Part shown: positions 50,365 through 62,481 of the stretch, piece after piece | How positions within the stretch are numbered: the first letter of the stretch is position 1 | Layout of the letters: the number at the start of each line of letters is the position of its first letter | Source: Cardiocondyla obscurior | Taxonomy: Eukaryota > Arthropoda > Insecta > Hymenoptera > Formicidae | Length of the DNA: 64,000 nt | NCBI RefSeq assembly: GCF_019399895.1 | Contig: NC_091867.1 | Coordinates: 1,922,001-1,986,000, forward strand | Reading direction: 5' to 3' | Position numbers and translations under genes: made by a program | Notes under the pieces: generated by a model | The model's database searches: none | The model's input: only the letters and a program-made list of their open reading frames with translations | Told to the model about the DNA's origin: nothing

Positions 50365-53300
50365 GAGCGAGGAAAAAAAAGAAGCTGCACGGTGCAAATA
50401 AAAGATAATTTTAACGCGCGCAAAGATCACGATATTACACGTTAACTTTGCTGGACGACGGTAACACCGAGCGACTTTTACATCCTACGTTGTCTAAGCA
50501 ACGGGTATACGACCCAGTTTAAAATATTCATCGTTTCACATTCCGTTTTAAATAACGTAATTTTATTCCTCCCTCTTTATTTCGAGCTCTCTCTGCAATC
50601 GTATTCGTGTCATTTTAGATATGTAACTCAATTTTTTTTATATCCCGCTCTCTTTCGAGTTTTCCGCGAGAACCGTATAAAGCCCCTTGCAAGTCACGGT
50701 TAGCGCATCCCCCTGCTCAACATAGAAGAAGATTCAACTCGTGCGCGCGTACACGTTTAGCGGCAAGAACAGCCCAACACCTCCCTGACACACATCTCTG
50801 CGCGACCCGCAGTTTTCCTTCTACCTTTGCCTTTATCTCCGAGCCATTCCGCCGCTCCTATTTTATCTAGAGATATCAAATGACCCCCCAGACACCTTTG
50901 TTCTCTCTTACTCATCTCCGAGCACATTTATATCTGTCCCGCGTTTCGGCTGCTCCGGATCGTCCGTATTACACGTGCTAAAATCTCCGCTCGCTCGCGT
51001 AATAGCGTTACATTTATTAACGTTGCGATCTACCTACCGGGCTCGTTGAAATAGAAGAGCGTCGCAACACTGATTAGAGATTCAAGATCTTATAAGCCCC
51101 TAAAGCACCATCCTACGGAGTTACCGATACTTCAGACTCAATTAATGTACGTTTTAATCAAGCCTCTGCTATTTTACGCTTCTTTAAAAGGTGCATAATC
51201 GAGCTTCAGATCAGACAATTATACTTTGAGGTAATAAAATATAATTACACGTACTTGTATACGTAAATTAATAATTTTAATGAAAGAGAGCGAGCGTACG
51301 TGAACGTGTACGCGTTTACGTATATGGCTATGTACACGTATATTCGATGTGCAACATGCGTGCAAGTATTCAGCGTTTAGTTTCGCCCGAGAACACGAAC
51401 GTTTTCGGGTACCATAAATTCGTATCTCTCTGTCCGTAATCCCTACGGCACCGCCGTATTACTTGCCGGACCTAGTCGAGCAATCGAACCGCAATGATCT
51501 CGGTGCAGCATCGGCGTTTTCGATATGCTATATCGATTCCCTTCCTCTCCTTCCTCCCCCTCACCCCCCGATCACTGACACCGCTACCATTACAGTGAGG
51601 TTAAATGCCTGAGCCGCCGGACTTAAAGAGAGATTTTCCACGATGTCCGATGAAGCGACAGCCCTGACTATCGTGGGGATATCGGCGCGAAAGAAGCGCA
51701 CAAAAGCTAAAAGCAGTTATCTGCTTGACCTCGCGAGAAACCCGCAGATAAATCATCGATTAAAGGAGATCTTCTGGGACGGAATAACAATCGTCGCCTG
51801 TCCCTGGAAAAATCTCGTGGCTCGCTTTATGGATGGATTTGGAATAAACGTGTTCGGCGTACGTAAGTACGACACGGATTTCACCTCGCGGCATTTTGTA
51901 TCAGAGATATAAATGTTGTACATCGCGGGAAGTAGGAATTATTATGCCGAATCTGCGGAATCGCTCCGCATCGTCGAAACGCGTACGAATAAGAAATCGT
52001 TTGAGGGCTGTTTTAACAACGATAATAATAATAGAGTCATGCGCGAAATAAGTACAAATACGTAAATACGTGTCGTTGATTAATCGTCAAACTTTTAGCA
52101 TTCTCGGTGCGCGAGATATTTTTATGCATTTATTTTACGTGATATATCTGGTAAATTTCCTTGAGTGTGAAAACCGTCTAATGAAAAAGCTTACGTGTGC
52201 GGAAACGCGTGAGTTCTCATTGTTCGTGTACGATTCATTACGCGCGTCAACATTGACTCTACACATACTCATCTCCGATTAAGTGCTCTGTAAATTGACC
52301 TGAAAAATCCACGTCACTTCGGTAGTTGCACGCGATGATTTAATCGCTCTAAGCGCCCATAGAATATCGATGGGCCGACATTTGCGATGCGACAATTTCA
52401 CCGAATACCAGAAATTTCCGACTTTCCAGAGTGGTTGATACGTCGCGTTCAAGAGGTACGAGTAAACATTGCGATCATGCAGCCATTCCAATACTTTTTG
52501 AACGATTTCACGAAGCACTCTATCTGATGCGCGCTGGGACGCTCAAACTTCTTCGCTCATTTACGTATTGCCGTATCTCTGCAAATTTCTTTTTTTTTTT
52601 TCTTTTTTTATTACAAGCTCCCGATATTTCAAAATATTCACCGTACGGCCTTTCAAGCGCATCGAAAATCGATTTGATCGTTATAGTTGAAGATCTTCAG
52701 TTAAGACTCGAAATAACACGTCGCATAATGGAAGTTGACTTTCAAACAAATTATTGCATATTTCGTATTAATTATTAATCGTATTAATTTATATTATTAC
52801 GTGACACTACACTAAATTGAATATTACTTGAATATAAAGGTATTAATTATAACTGACTGCTAAAACCATATCTATAACGCGTGTGTATTAATTATTAATT
52901 TTTTTTTAATATATAACAGGATTTACTGAATTTTTTTTTAATAATAATAATATTCAAAAGAAATGTAAGTAAAATAAAAAGTTGCTTTTTTCCCTTTTTT
53001 TCGCAACACTTTGATAAAGAGTATTAATTAGACGTGAGACACAGAATTAACAATGCGTCTTTAAAATATATGTTTCTCTCGCGTGCGTGTCATTTTACGT
53101 GGAAAGGAGCTGATTGCTGGGTGTAAGTGGACATCCAGTATGCGGTAGAGGACGGTCGGGGGTAGGGGGGGTGGTAGAAGGAAGCGGTGCGCTTGATAAG
53201 GGAAATCTTCTTTCGAGCCTGCGGTGCCGACCGACATGTAATTTCCCCGGAATAGAGGACGGAATCCTGGCTCGGATACTACTGCCCGCACGGGTTACAA

Positions 53301-55720
53301 AGTTACTTTTACGAGAGTAGCGGGCAAATGTAAATGGGGCCGGTGAGGAGCGACGCGGCGCGAGTGAGTGAGCGAGGTACCGAAAGGGGAAAATGAGAGA
53401 AAGAGTGGAAGGAACGCGGGGGCGATGTGGAAACGAGCGGTGAAAGGAGAACGAAGGCGCACGGGATGGAATAAAGGGGATGAGACTGTCGGAGTTTGTA
53501 ATTGCAGCGGCTTTAACGCGCTGCTGATGGCCGATGGCACCCGGGACTGGGGTAATGGTCTGCACCAAATGTCTCTTCTTGCGAGAAAAGAGAAAGAGAA
53601 AGGGTGGGTGAGGGAGAAACGAGAGACGCGCGGGAAAGAGTATTCGAAGAGACACCAAAGGTGCCGGGGACACGTGGAGTCGCATCGTTTTCTCCGTCAC
53701 CAATTTCGTGTGCTCGTTGGTTTCCTGTTGACATTTCTTTCTCATAGAAAACGATACAAATCCTCCGAAATTAAGCAGCTTATTATTATTATCCTTTTTT
53801 TTTTTTCGTTTTTTTAATAATACTGCGAGACTCGATATTAACATTTTCGTTTAATATTTCTCGTTTAACAGTGAGATTTTTTTTAATGGTAAATAATTTT
53901 AAAATAATAACAATGTAATGAAATAATTACATGCATCCGGTATCAATTTCTCACACGCCTCACCTACCGAAAGATTGATAAAGACAATTTAAAAGCCGGA
54001 AAGGGGGAGAGACACCCTTACTCGGCATCAATTCCAAGAATTCGCGTTGATCTTGCGCGATACCCTAGGAAATAGAAAATTCCTGGTCTCAAAGTAGGAC
54101 GCGGTTGGACGGGAACGAAAGGAACGAGGACGTGGTGGCGAACACGTCGAAGTCGCTTTTCTTTTTTTTTTTTGGCGGGAGATGGTTTACGTGGTGGCAG
54201 GAAGTCACGACGAAGGACGATAACGGGTGGGACTCGTAAACGTTGGTTTCGCAAACGTATTCTTTATACCCTCCGCAGTTATTTGCCCGTACAATTTCTG
54301 ACGTCCTCGTTCGAAACGAATTGCTCGGGCCATTGTTAAGAACCGAACGCGAATGACCGCTGCTAACCGTAAAGGTAAAGATACATTCGCGTATCCTTCT
54401 TTAAGGACGGTACCGATTTTCTACAAATGAAATACGCCGCGCGCGCTTCTGTTGTAACTAAGATGGGGTTTTAATGCGTCCGTTCTGCAGGGCAAGAAGC
54501 CACCTCGACTATCTCGATGCACGAGAGCTAAGCAGCAAAGAACGCGAAGCGCTAAACGACGAATAGCGGAGTCGTAGTTTTGCGAGTGCAAGCTAAATGC
54601 CGAGCTGGCTTCGCAAAGTCGTAAACGACGTGTAACGGTATTGGTGCAACGACGATCGTTGTTTCGTGCAACACACATAAAGTTCCGGTATCACGAATCC
54701 TTATCGGGCTATTAAAAGGGTATCAGCGGGGCTCCATGTTATTAACATGAATAATGAAAAATAAAAAAAAGAAAAAAAATACGGAACCTTAAATTATTAA
54801 AAGCGGATTTGTATAATCAAACTATAGACCGACAATTATATTTTAAAGTAATAAAATATAAATATCGAGTATATAATCAAGCCACAACGACCGTATCAAT
54901 ATTCCACGAAAAATGTCAGAAATGTTCGCAAAAAAATGCTAGTATTAAAGTTGATTTTGTTAACATAAAAAAAAAAGAACCCCCTTCTCTACCTTTCTCG
55001 ATGAACACGTTATGCACGTTACGATGTAACGGCCATGTACTCTGTAACAATGCCAGCGAAAAAAGTTTTTACTTTTATCTTTTAGCACAATGATAAAATA
55101 ATTTGACGGATAAAAATTTAGCAAAGAAAAAAAAAAAAAAAAAAATATAACGGATAGATATATGAGATAATATGATAATAATGTAATGCTACTAAAGCGT
55201 GTACGGGATACGTGATACTCTTATCAGAGATATTATCTGACCTTTCACCTTATTCCGTGAGAAGTGCATCTTTGCGCCTCCGTAACCTCGGCACGCGAAT
55301 CGAATCTAAGAAAGCCCACTAGCGTCTGAAACTCGTGAAACTGCCGGCGAACTTTTAGTTGGATTAGTAACTTAGTGCGTGCTTATTGTCTTAACGAGTA
55401 TCTATAATATTTCCGGAAACGTGATCTTCGCGGTTGTTTCAAGGATGAGGGTAAACCACATGTGCTAGCCACTTGATAAAAAGATGCAACATGACGGTTC
55501 TAATTCGCAGCGATTTCGCATATTATCTTGCATTACGCGCTTCATGAATAATCATAAAATATCAACGTGTAGAACAAATAAATAGCTCGTTGCCGTAAAA
55601 AAAAAAAATAATAATAATAATTACGAAAACAATTAAGAAATTATTTTTAATAAAAGTGGCGTGCTTTGTTACTTGTTTTGTTAACATCGTTAAAAATGAT
55701 ACTTGTAAAGATTGTTATAA
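49857..55720. other. intronic/intergenic DNA upstream of 2mit, no gene recognised
   Basis: Includes A29 at 50334-50362, a pyrimidine-rich stretch near 50560-51600 and a strongly purine-rich plus strand at about 53140-53660. The latter leaves long open frames on both strands (249 codons minus, 149 plus). These are basic/Pro/Ser-rich, overlap each other and have no motif. Confidence 0.5.
50334..50362. repeat. A29 homopolymer run
   Basis: 29 consecutive A (interrupted only at its end by TAGAG). No retroelement body recognised next to it. Confidence 0.9.
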
Positions 55721-56499
55721 TTTAAAAAGCGATAATTGGCGAAAATAGACTCGAATAAAATGGAGTAGTGCGGAGGAAGATGAGGAAAGTTGGCGAAGCG
55801 GTAGCTAGTCGGCCGGTAGCAAGGGGTAGTTGGCGAAATCGTAGGATACCGGCTCCTCGCGTCACTACGCTGTCAGAGGACGCAAGCGCGCTCGCACCCC
55901 TTATCGAGTTCGAGAGCAAAAGCGACGGCTGCCGGTAGTGGTGGCGATGGCGGTGGTTGTAGTAATAGTGTTGGTGCCGTATACGGACCGAGTATATAGA
56001 GAGAAGATACGGGGTAAAGGGTGGAATGGTTGTAGGTGGCGGCACACAGCCGCGTCCGGAGACAGAAGAGGATCGGCGTCCGAGGGTGAAAGCGCGACAG
56101 GGAGAGAAGCCGGCGGAAGGGTAGGAAGACGAAACGCGGGGTAGAGAAGTAGAAGCGAGGCGGAGGGTGGCGGGTGCAGCTACGAGTTAGGCGCCGCAGT
56201 GTTTGTCAGTCCTTCGTATGGACATCACGTTCGACGAGACTGATAGTACCCGCCGGTATTGGCAGCCCGCATATAAGCTATATAACGTTTTTGGCGGCAT
56301 CCATCATCGTTAATAGTCACCAACGTCGATCGCGCGTCACTTTTATTCCCGTAGATGAACTCGCGGTCGCGGCACGCGCCTCCGCGATCTCCGATACTGT
56401 CATCCCGCGCGTCTTGTCATTTTGTTCACGAGCAAGCCAACTGCGTCGCGAGATTCTTACGGACGGTGGACGAGATGTGAAGACGTCGTCTTGGAAGCG
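55721..56499 (+). promoter_or_regulatory. GC/CpG-rich promoter and 5' UTR region of 2mit (inferred)
   Basis: Composition changes sharply from AT-rich to GC- and CpG-rich about 700 nt before the 2mit start and stays high into the CDS. A TCAGTC initiator-like sequence occurs at about 56207-56212. No TATA box is convincing. Several short ATG frames precede the CDS. A possible acceptor (CGTTAATAG, ending near 56315) would allow an upstream exon, but evidence is weak. Confidence 0.35.
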
Positions 56500-59235
56500 A
56501 TGTGGCTTCCGTTAGTGCTGCTCGCCTTGATGGCGAGCGGTTCCGCCTGTCCGGATCTCTGCGAGTGTCATCAAAATAATGCAGAGAAAAATAATTCGTT
56601 AACTTTGGTGGACGTGACGTGTCGCGGACGTGTCCCGAGTCTGTCAGAGTTACCCGCGGTAATGAGAAGTTTGTCGGTAAGCAGCGCGAAGGGGCCGAAC
56701 GTCGATGTTTTTCTGGACGAGCTGGAAGCCGCCGATTTAGTGATCGATCTCGGAATGAACGGTGCTCCGAATAATCTCAAGACGAACGATACAGCGGAAA
56801 CAACCAACGCGTCATTTTTGGAGGAGTCGACGGAGATTCTACCGTTTTTCGTCGAGCTTACGGTGACAAATTGTTCGTTGGTGTCGTTGAACGCGTCGTG
56901 GCACGGTCTCGAGCGCTTAAAGTCGTTAAATCTGTCGTGCAACAACTTGCCGCGAGTAAGGGACGTGCTGGTGATTCATGCGATGAATCTCAGCGATTTG
57001 GCGTATCTAGATTTATCAAACAACTCGTTATCAGAGATCAGTGCAGATTCTTTCAGGACGCTCGACAAACTCGTGCGATTAAGTTTACGTAAGAACGTGA
57101 TCGGCACGGTGGAGGAAGACGCGTTTCGCGGCCTCGATCGATTGGAATTTCTCGATCTATCGGACAACAGGTTGACGGATCTGCCGGACAGCGCGCTCAC
57201 TCCGCTGTACTCCTTGCAGAAACTCGATCTCAGCGGCAACCAGCTGCAAGTCTTAGGCGCCAGGTGGTTCGAAAGTCTCGACAGATTGAGAGAACTCGAT
57301 GTTTCGCGAAATGGATTGGCTAGAGCGGCCTCGGGGACTTTGCAACCGTTATCGGGGCTATCTATTCTAAGGCTAGCGGAAAATCCGTTAAAAGAGAGAG
57401 ACGTATCTCTATTATTAGGCACCGGGAGGAGATTAGAGACCGTGGACGCGTCTCGTACTGGATTAGCGCGAGTTCCAGCCGCTTTGACGAGATCGGTGAG
57501 GGCACTCAGACTCGCTGGCAACAGATTAACCACCATCCGTAGCGGCGACTTGGATAGCTATCCCTTGCTGCGTATGTTGGACATCGCTGATAATCGTTTA
57601 ATGGATATCGAAAACGACGCTTTGGGACGGTTAGAGGTTTTGGAAGAACTCGATCTATCCGGAAATGCACTTTCGAAAGTACCGGGTAGTTTACCGAGCA
57701 GTCTCGTGATGCTTAAATTGCAGCGAAATGCGATAACCGCGTTGAAACTCGATGATCTCAATGGCCTGTACAATCTACGATCGTTAATATTGAACGATAA
57801 TGCCATCAGCGAGATCGACGTCGGCGCGCTCGGTCAACTGCCTTTGCTCGCCGAGCTGGATCTATCCGATAATCCTATCAAAGCGTTATCAACTAATACT
57901 CTAAGTGGACCGAGTAATCTGACGAAGCTCCGAATGTCAGGTCTAACGTCGCTTCAACGACATCAGGAAGAACAAAGCGACATGGCTTTCCCGGTACCGA
58001 CTCCGGAGCATTTAGTGACGCTAGACGTGTCGCGTAGTCCGGTTCTCGCGGGACAGTTACTAGCGGACGATGCCGCATTATCCGCCTGCAAAAGCCTGAT
58101 AGAATTAAATCTCTCGGCGACCAACGTCACCACCATTCGATCCGACATCGCGTACGTGCTGCCGCAGCTGCGCGTTCTTAGGCTCGGAAAAAATAATTGG
58201 AATTGCACGGAAGATCTTTATTGGTTAGGCGAATGGATTAGACAGCACCGCGAGTTAAATCAACAGCACCAAACGGCACGGTGTTCCAGTCCACGGAAAC
58301 TAGCGGGAATATTTTTGCATCAACTACCGCTGCCGGCAAATTTCGTTTCCACGACCGCGGGAATCGTCACGACAAGCACTTCGGTTACCCTATCTGTCGT
58401 CTTTACGCTTGAACATACGTCGAATACTGATCAGCCAAACGTCACGGTGTCTTCCAATATCGAAGATGCGAATTCCGACGGCAACATCACGGATCTTTTC
58501 ACGTTATCTTCCGTAACCGCGAAAGCCGAATCGAAAATGGTGGCTGATTCGAATTTTCTCGCTGCCGCGATCGCCGCCGGCACGACAGCAACGCCGAAAA
58601 AAACGCTGCAAATCTACAAGGCGCCGACGTCTTTCCGTAACGTAACGTCGTCAATCACGAGGCGGACGAGCGGAGATCGTAAGAGCGATAAAACAAATCG
58701 TATCTCGATGGATCAGAATTTAATCAAGCACATCGTCGTTCCGACCTCTCGAGCATCGAGCGACCCCAAGCTATCCATTATGAGAATGGAAGACGCGGAG
58801 TCGCGTTCGCAAACTTTCGATAACCGTGCCGATAGTGGGGCGCAAAAAAACGGCAGGATGAGCAAAGTTGCCGCGTCAGGCGTCGGCGAGATTCTCTCGC
58901 CGGGGCCGTCAAACGTGGGAAGGAAAACGATCGAAAAGCACCCGGGTGGCATAAGCAATGTGACCAAAGCGAACGCGGTGTTAGACGAACGCAACTCGAA
59001 GACGATTGCGGAAGAATTGAACAGTAGGGCGACCGATTCCGGCGCGAGGGTATCCGAGGCTTTGTCCGCCGGCGCTCATCCTGGAATGTTAGTGTTAGTC
59101 GGCGCGGCCCTAGGCGCTGTCGCGGCGCTGACCGTTGTACTATCGCGAAGAGCAACGGTGCATCGAACGGACAGGTATCATCGTCACGAGAACATCGAGG
59201 TGCATACTCTCACGCCCACTGCAGAGCTTTGGTGA
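56500..59235 (+). CDS. 2mit: 2MIT-like leucine-rich repeat transmembrane receptor
   Basis: One uninterrupted 911-codon frame. The start at 56500 is chosen because MWLPLVLLALMASGSAC forms a signal peptide; an in-frame ATG at 56422 would bury it. Mature domains: LRRNT-like cap with C17, C21, C23 and C41; about 18 leucine-rich repeats from about residue 140 to 565 (for example LAYLDLSNNSL, LEFLDLSDNRL, LEELDLSGNAL); LRRCT cap with C569 and C595; a Ser/Thr-rich stalk at about 600-860 with several N-x-S/T sites; one membrane helix at about 863-882 (MLVLVGAALGAVAALTVVLS); a 29-residue tail starting RRATVHRT. Type I cell-surface receptor. The 2mit call rests on this architecture plus location in the timeout locus on the opposite strand, as known in Drosophila and honeybee. 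In flies 2mit is expressed in mushroom bodies and ellipsoid body and affects short-term memory. Ligand unknown. Another LRR receptor family is possible but less likely given position. Confidence 0.88.
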   Translation: MWLPLVLLALMASGSACPDLCECHQNNAEKNNSLTLVDVTCRGRVPSLSELPAVMRSLSVSSAKGPNVDVFLDELEAADLVIDLGMNGAPNNLKTNDTAETTNASFLEESTEILPFFVELTVTNCSLVSLNASWHGLERLKSLNLSCNNLPRVRDVLVIHAMNLSDLAYLDLSNNSLSEISADSFRTLDKLVRLSLRKNVIGTVEEDAFRGLDRLEFLDLSDNRLTDLPDSALTPLYSLQKLDLSGNQLQVLGARWFESLDRLRELDVSRNGLARAASGTLQPLSGLSILRLAENPLKERDVSLLLGTGRRLETVDASRTGLARVPAALTRSVRALRLAGNRLTTIRSGDLDSYPLLRMLDIADNRLMDIENDALGRLEVLEELDLSGNALSKVPGSLPSSLVMLKLQRNAITALKLDDLNGLYNLRSLILNDNAISEIDVGALGQLPLLAELDLSDNPIKALSTNTLSGPSNLTKLRMSGLTSLQRHQEEQSDMAFPVPTPEHLVTLDVSRSPVLAGQLLADDAALSACKSLIELNLSATNVTTIRSDIAYVLPQLRVLRLGKNNWNCTEDLYWLGEWIRQHRELNQQHQTARCSSPRKLAGIFLHQLPLPANFVSTTAGIVTTSTSVTLSVVFTLEHTSNTDQPNVTVSSNIEDANSDGNITDLFTLSSVTAKAESKMVADSNFLAAAIAAGTTATPKKTLQIYKAPTSFRNVTSSITRRTSGDRKSDKTNRISMDQNLIKHIVVPTSRASSDPKLSIMRMEDAESRSQTFDNRADSGAQKNGRMSKVAASGVGEILSPGPSNVGRKTIEKHPGGISNVTKANAVLDERNSKTIAEELNSRATDSGARVSEALSAGAHPGMLVLVGAALGAVAALTVVLSRRATVHRTDRYHRHENIEVHTLTPTAELW

Positions 59236-60137
59236 CCAGAGTCGGAACACGTCTGTCTGTTCGAGAGAGACAGGCGGCTGGACATCGAGAATCGTGATCG
59301 AGAAGCGTCGATGCTTCCTCAACGATCGACGAGCCCGCGGCTGATCGACGTGTGTTTAAAAAAGATTCTTAAGTAAGCCACAGTATCGGCGATCGGAAGC
59401 GTGCATTCTATTATTACGACGGGATTCAAGTGGATTTGTCAGGAAGAGGTGCGATAACTCAAGTGTTAATCAGAAAGTTGGAAGGATTCTCCTGACTGAG
59501 GAAACCACCGAGGAAGGACGAACGACTAAACGTCGAAGTTGGAAACGAGATACTCCGAGCTAATCCGTATCGCTTCGAAAACCGCCAATACGTCGCGGAT
59601 TACGCAAGAGGCGATATCGGAGGAAATAAGAAATTATTCGGACGTGACTTGCACAATTAGAGGCCAAGAAGAAAAGAAACGGTTGTCGTGAAACAGTCGT
59701 GACTGTCAAAAAATTTCTAGTGCAACAATTGGAGACAAACGTTCGCATAAAATTCTAACAGATCCGAAGTTTTAAACGAATATAAACAAGTGTTACTTAT
59801 AAAATCAGTCTCTGTAATCGCGTATCTGGCTTATCGAGTTTTGTGGAAAATCGCGTGTGGCTCAGTATGTAAAGTCATTCAGATGTCGATATCGTTGTAG
59901 TAACTACTCGATGAAAAGAATACCCTTAACGTCGACACTGTTCAAACTCCATCAACGTTGGAGATGCAGACGTCAAGTACTGTAACCAAGACGTTAAAAG
60001 CACGAGCGAGAATCAGCGCGTTATTTCATATAAATTCTGACGTACACAAACACATCCGGCGCTGCACATGTCGTCCGTCGGAAAATACTGAATATGTACG
60101 ACAAAAAAGAAAGGAACAAAAAAAAAAAAAAAAGAAA

Positions 60138-60140
<3 letters not shown>

Positions 60141-60169
<29 letters not shown>
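60141..60169. repeat. (AT)n microsatellite in the probable 2mit 3' UTR
   Basis: About 14 AT units directly after an A-rich run beginning near 60118. If transcribed it would make an A/U-rich, length-variable 3' UTR element. Confidence 0.9.
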
Positions 60170-60173
<4 letters not shown>

Positions 60174-60268
60174 TTCGCGGCAAAAAACCTGCGAGCGAAA
60201 AAAATTCGGTACTATTTCGGCTTGCATCGTGGTAAATCGGTATCGCGTAAAACCTCAATCTCTTTCGT

Positions 60269-60274
60269 AATAAA
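60269..60274 (+). terminator. candidate poly(A) signal of 2mit
   Basis: AATAAA about 1 kb after the 2mit stop codon, followed within 25 nt by an A-run. Another AATAAA lies at 61155-61160 and could be a distal alternative. Confidence 0.4.
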
Positions 60275-60290
60275 TGCCAATTGTAAAAAA

Positions 60291-62410
60291 AAAATTATAT
60301 ACAGAGCTATTCGCGCGAGAGCTCAAAAACCTATCGGCACTTCCGTTAGTGTTTAAATGTCTTCTGATTTTCGGTATCGCGTGTACGCAGCCATTGCAAA
60401 CGTGTCGTAATTAAGTGGCAATAACCACAATAAGGGGGGTTTAACAATTTAGCTGATTGGTTTGGAGTAAGACCGATAAATTGGACACAGTGACAATAAT
60501 AATGGTTACACGCCGCGCCTCAAGAGTTCGACTCTTCGCGGTACGCTCAATTCCTGAGGAGACTATATCGTGACTGAAATGAAGTGCGAGAGTAATAAAA
60601 ATAGGAAGAGAGCATAAGGCTAGCAAAAGGTAGAAAAACAGGGACAAGGTAGAGAAAGCAGATAGGGTAACGCCAAAATGCAGAACGTAGGAGATGAAAA
60701 ATTCGCGGTGGCAAATAGTATGCTTGAATGATAAAGCCAGACGGGAAGTCAGAGAGAGTGCTAGACGGAAGAAATTTTATCGAACGGTGTGTGCGTGTGA
60801 GAGAGATCGAGAGAATCGAGCGTAAGGGAAATAAAATAAAAAAGAAAAAAAAAATATATATATAAAAAAAAAAAGAATGAAAAGAAAAGGGGGAGATTAA
60901 TTCGAGAAGTTCTTCTCGAATGCGGGATGTACAGAGATATTGCTTCCGTACTTAATTCCATTAAGCTTGATGAGCTGTCAAGACTTCTCAACAAATACAA
61001 AAATTGCGTGAAAGAATGCGTGCGAGCGAAAGAGAAAGCTAGGAAGAAAGAGAGGGAGAGAGCGAAAACGAGTGCGAGAGCAAATAGACAAAAATAGTAA
61101 AGAGGCTAAATATTATCTTTCTTAAAATAACCAGTGTCAAAGTACCGCTATAATAATAAACCGATGTACAAAGATGCATGATCGTTGATCGATTTTTCAC
61201 TTTGCCTCCGCCAATTTATCGCCTTCTTTATTTCTCGTGTAAACATCCTAAATTTATAATATTAATTCACAAAAATTTTCTTTCTATTTTAAATAATATT
61301 AAGATAATTTAAAAAAAAGAAAAAAACTATACTAAGCAGGTAAGTAAATGAATATTAAATGTTTCGTATAAATATGTAATACTATAATAGTACGTTTAAG
61401 ATCTACCGCATTTTATGTTAACTTAGTGCCGTTTAAATGCTTTCCCAAATCTCCATGTCAGAGATATTATTATTGTGCCTGACATATTTAAATTAAATAA
61501 CCTCATTATGGCTAAAACAATTGTTGGAAATAATACTATAAATTCCTAATTAATATATTAATTGACAATTAGATGAAAGCAAATATTTCGTATTAAGAAT
61601 GTTTTCTTGCAGAAGCAAACAAATCCATTCGTGTATCATCTTTGTTCTTACAAGATTTCACTTATAATCACAATTGTATCAGCGCTTTTGTATTATAGTT
61701 CGCACATATTAATTAAGGCAATGTAAAGCAAGACAAATATTTATCGTGTTAATTATAATCTGATTAATTCCAGTAATAACCACAAAAATAGCCTTGGTGT
61801 ATATTTCACAAGATCGTAATTAAAATGCATTAAATAGAATGATTAATCAATTGAATAAAATAAAATTTGTTTCAATAATTAATATTCTTATATAGAATAC
61901 GGAATAAACGTGTATAAGTAATAATCCCTTTGAAATATTAATGGATTCTATAAGACTGCAAGATTATCAAAAGACGGCGACGGCTTTATTGCTAAATCGC
62001 AAGATCTCGAAATGACGCAAATGTAATTTTATAGATAATCCAAAGCGTTGCTGCTTCATTCTAAATATATATATATACATATACCTGCCAGAGAGTTTCT
62101 GAACAACGATAATAATGAGTCAGGGCGGTAATAATGAAAAACGATACCTAAGAAGCGTATTAAATACAGCGATTCTGGAGGACGGGCAACCTTGAGCTAA
62201 AGTTTAAATTTCCTGTAAAATAACTTGTAAGGAGTGCGACTAGGAAATTTAATCATCGTATAGCGGCTCACCCCAGGGCTACGGAACTAGCGAATTCAGT
62301 AACATCTTGTACAAGTTCGTTATCCTTAGTCTGCCTTGCACCACCGTCGGTTTACCGAGACGCCCATACTATTTCGTAATATTGACTTCATCGATGAAAA
62401 ACAGAATCCG
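60291..62410. other. AT-rich non-coding DNA
   Basis: An AG-rich stretch (60750-61090) with A-runs, followed by very AT-rich DNA. A distal AATAAA at 61155-61160 is the only signal noted. No gene seen. Confidence 0.55.
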
Positions 62411-62481
62411 GTTCGGAACTCATCTGCATACCGATCCCAGCGCAATTACTCTCTTCGCGCGTGGATATTGTGCAGTACGTG
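62411..62481. repeat. diverged local duplication, copy 1
   Basis: Shares a colinear pattern with 62882-62962 (CGATCCCARCRCAATTACTC plus flanking GAACTCA and a TACAGTACG/TGCAGTACG end). The translation FGTHLHTDPSAITLF on the plus strand resembles the other copy's FRTQLHIDPNTITLF; the minus strand gives SNCAGIGMQMSS against SNCVGIDVQLSS. Unknown function. Confidence 0.6.

Larger units (their letters stand above)
59236..60290 (+). other. 2mit 3' UTR (inferred)
   Basis: Follows the TGA at 59233-59235. The first canonical AATAAA I see downstream is at 60269-60274. It contains an A-rich run joined to an (AT)n tract at 60118-60169. Short open frames overlapping here are chance frames. Confidence 0.5.

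Noticed and set aside
51643..51912. 89-codon plus-strand frame of normal amino-acid composition
   Set aside because: It looks more protein-like than most, but there is no recognisable motif or splice context and no poly(A) signal nearby. Not enough to call a gene.
53095..53844. 249-codon minus-strand open frame
   Set aside because: Low-complexity, overlaps a 149-codon frame on the other strand; both result from purine skew. Kept only as a composition finding.
60490..60560. GAGTTCGACTC motif resembling a tRNA T-arm
   Set aside because: No acceptor stem, D-arm or anticodon arm can be placed around it. I found no convincing tRNA in the window.
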